From: Pseudomonadota bacterium
GTDB lineage: Bacteria > Pseudomonadota > Gammaproteobacteria > Steroidobacterales > Steroidobacteraceae
Length of the DNA: 6,323 bases
NCBI GenBank assembly: GCA_021808035.1
Contig: JAKBCG010000151.1
Coordinates: 1-6,323, forward strand
Direction of reading: 5' to 3'
Below are positions 5,512-6,323 of the stretch, one piece after another. Numbering within the stretch: position 1 is the first letter of the stretch; each line of letters opens with the position of its first letter. The translations under genes were made by a program, and so were the position numbers. The notes beneath the pieces were generated by a model. It made no database searches. It worked only from the letters and a program-made list of their open reading frames with translations, and had not been told where the DNA came from.

Positions 5512-5994
5512 ATGTACAAGACGAAGATCGACCTACCGGAAAAGACCCGTCGCAACGTGATCGCGATCCTGAACGACCGACTGGCCGACGCGATCGACCT
5601 GCAGAGCCAGGTCAAGCAGGCGCATTGGAACGTGAAGGGTCCGAACTTCATCGCGTTGCACGAGCTGTTCGACAAGATCTCGGACGCGGCGCTCGAGCAG
5701 ATCGACCAGATCGCCGAGCGGGTCACCGCACTCGGCGGCACCGCCGAAGGCACGGTCGCGGTCGCCGCGAAGCGCAGCCGGCTCAAGAATTACCCGCTCA
5801 GCATCACCGCCGGGAAGGACCATCTTTACTACTTGTCGACGCAGCTCGCCGCGTTCGGCAAGTCGGTGCGCGCCGCGATCGACGCGACCGCCGAGATCGG
5901 GGACGCGGACACGGCGGATCTGTTCACGGGCATCTCCCGGGACCTCGACAAGCACCTCTGGTTCCTCGAGGCGCACCTGCAGGACAAGACCTGA
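5512..5994 (+). CDS. dps: Dps family ferritin-like DNA-protecting protein
   Basis: A mini-ferritin that forms a 12-subunit cage, oxidises and stores iron using peroxide, and shields DNA in stress. It has 160 residues, normal for the family. The inter-subunit ferroxidase site is complete: H38 in QAHWNVKG, H50 and D54 in ALHELFD, D65 and E69 in EQIDQIAER. The spacings (+12, +16, +27, +31 from H38) equal those of E. coli Dps (H51, H63, D67, D78, E82). The N-terminal tail is short (MYKTKIDLPEKTRR) and moderately basic, so DNA binding through the tail is possible but not shown. The start ATG follows a strong GAGGA ribosome site. The gene ends 16 bp from the oppositely oriented oxidase gene. It is probably transcribed on its own; the candidate promoter is weak, and induction by oxidative or stationary-phase signals is only known for the family. 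Confidence 0.97.
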   Translation: MYKTKIDLPEKTRRNVIAILNDRLADAIDLQSQVKQAHWNVKGPNFIALHELFDKISDAALEQIDQIAERVTALGGTAEGTVAVAAKRSRLKNYPLSITAGKDHLYYLSTQLAAFGKSVRAAIDATAEIGDADTADLFTGISRDLDKHLWFLEAHLQDKT

Positions 5995-6014
5995 GGTCGG
6001 GCGCGGTTCCTCAG
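5991..6014. terminator. Inverted repeat between convergent genes, possible weak bidirectional terminator
   Basis: CTGAGG (5991-5996) and CCTCAG (6009-6014) are perfect 6-bp arms around a 12-nt loop. One arm contains the dps stop codon and the other the oxidase stop codon. A hairpin here could end transcription in both directions, but the stem is short and no T-tract follows on either strand, so this is a weak call. Confidence 0.3.
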
Positions 6015-6323
6015 CCGAGCAGCTGCGCGAAGTAGCTGTTCCGCATCCGGTTCGCCGGGTCCGTCCGGCGGCGCAGCGCCGCGAACAGCCGGGCGCGTTC
6101 GCCGAGCGCCCTCGTGAGCTGCTCGGCCGTGAGTGCGCGCGTCTGATTGAGCGTCGGCGTTCCGCCGGCGTTCGACGCGAACTCGTTGAAGTCGATCAGG
6201 AAATCCTCGAACCCCGGATCGCCCGGAGACGACGGCTCCAGCGTGACCCGGTCGTCCGCGTGGCTCGCACTGAACAAGGCGCTGCGGTCGCGGTGCAGAC
6301 GGCTCTCTACTGTGACCAGGTTG
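6011..6323 (-). CDS. FAD-linked oxidase, C-terminal part (5' end off window)
   Basis: The visible 103 residues run in from the right edge without a start and end at the TGA at 6011-6013. The sequence DFLIDFNEFASNAGGTPTLNQT, followed by LGERARLFAALRRRTDPANRMRNSYFAQLL, matches the C-terminal end of FAD-binding oxidoreductases of the VAO/PCMH type. In these, a 'FNxFxxxxGGxPxxNQT' strand-turn is followed by a helix and a terminal 'DPxxRxxNxYFxxLL'. This end closes the substrate domain; the FAD-binding domain, with any covalent attachment His, would lie beyond the window. The substrate cannot be deduced; sugar-lactone and hydroxy-acid or alcohol oxidases share this ending. An internal TTG at 6275-6277 could pass as a start, but the frame stays open and family-like to the edge, so the gene is partial. 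It is convergent with dps and probably unrelated in function. Confidence 0.74.
   Translation of the reverse strand, partial: NLVTVESRLHRDRSALFSASHADDRVTLEPSSPGDPGFEDFLIDFNEFASNAGGTPTLNQTRALTAEQLTRALGERARLFAALRRRTDPANRMRNSYFAQLLG

Noticed and set aside
3656..5999. Frequent CGATCG and TCGATCG words that look like a dispersed repeat
   Set aside because: They fall mostly inside coding frames at Asp-Arg and Ile-Asp codon pairs (GAT CGC, ATC GAC) and follow from GC-rich codon preference; spacing is irregular.

Overview
The window is GC-rich bacterial DNA with tightly packed genes. It looks chromosomal and proteobacterial. The gene content (a YtrA-type regulator with an ABC ATPase and a permease carrying the 'RDRSILFWK' segment, an ECF sigma factor with a short membrane anti-sigma, a Rickettsia/Burkholderia-type malate dehydrogenase, a proteobacterial Dps) recalls Xanthomonadales-like Gammaproteobacteria. 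That placement is inferred from protein resemblance, not from a marker gene. I see no tRNA, rRNA, CRISPR array, insertion sequence or attachment site.

Layout. Minus strand, read right to left from about 3162: an ECF sigma-70 factor (2530-3162), a single-pass putative anti-sigma (2043-2519, coupled to the sigma gene), malate dehydrogenase mdh (1036-2013), and an open frame that starts as DNA polymerase IV dinB at 1015 and runs off the left edge. Plus strand from 3307: a YtrA-type GntR repressor, an ABC ATPase and an ABC-2 type permease with gene junctions that overlap or nearly touch (one operon, 3307-5421), then dps (5512-5994) with its own leader. At the right edge the 3' end of an FAD-linked oxidase lies on the minus strand (6011-6323), tail to tail with dps. 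The 144 bp between the sigma gene and the ytrA-like gene is the only sizeable intergenic region. It is a divergent promoter region holding several small palindromes.

How the genes work together. The plus-strand operon is a classic self-regulated exporter unit: a small repressor, an ATPase and a membrane partner, with no substrate-binding protein. Sigma and anti-sigma form a signal-responsive pair. mdh (TCA cycle), dinB (translesion synthesis) and dps (iron storage and DNA protection) are housekeeping or stress genes with no obvious joint pathway.

The most unusual point is at the left edge. The dinB frame keeps the polymerase catalytic core for about 203 residues. Without a stop or frame change it then becomes the C-terminal half of a type I 3-dehydroquinate dehydratase (AroD), with the expected His, Lys, Arg and Gln residues in order. 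Proline codon choice switches at the same place (mostly CCG before, none after). Two DNA sources joined near 350-410, most simply an assembly chimera, explains this best; a real recombination is the exciting alternative. I found no convincing previously undescribed system elsewhere in the window.
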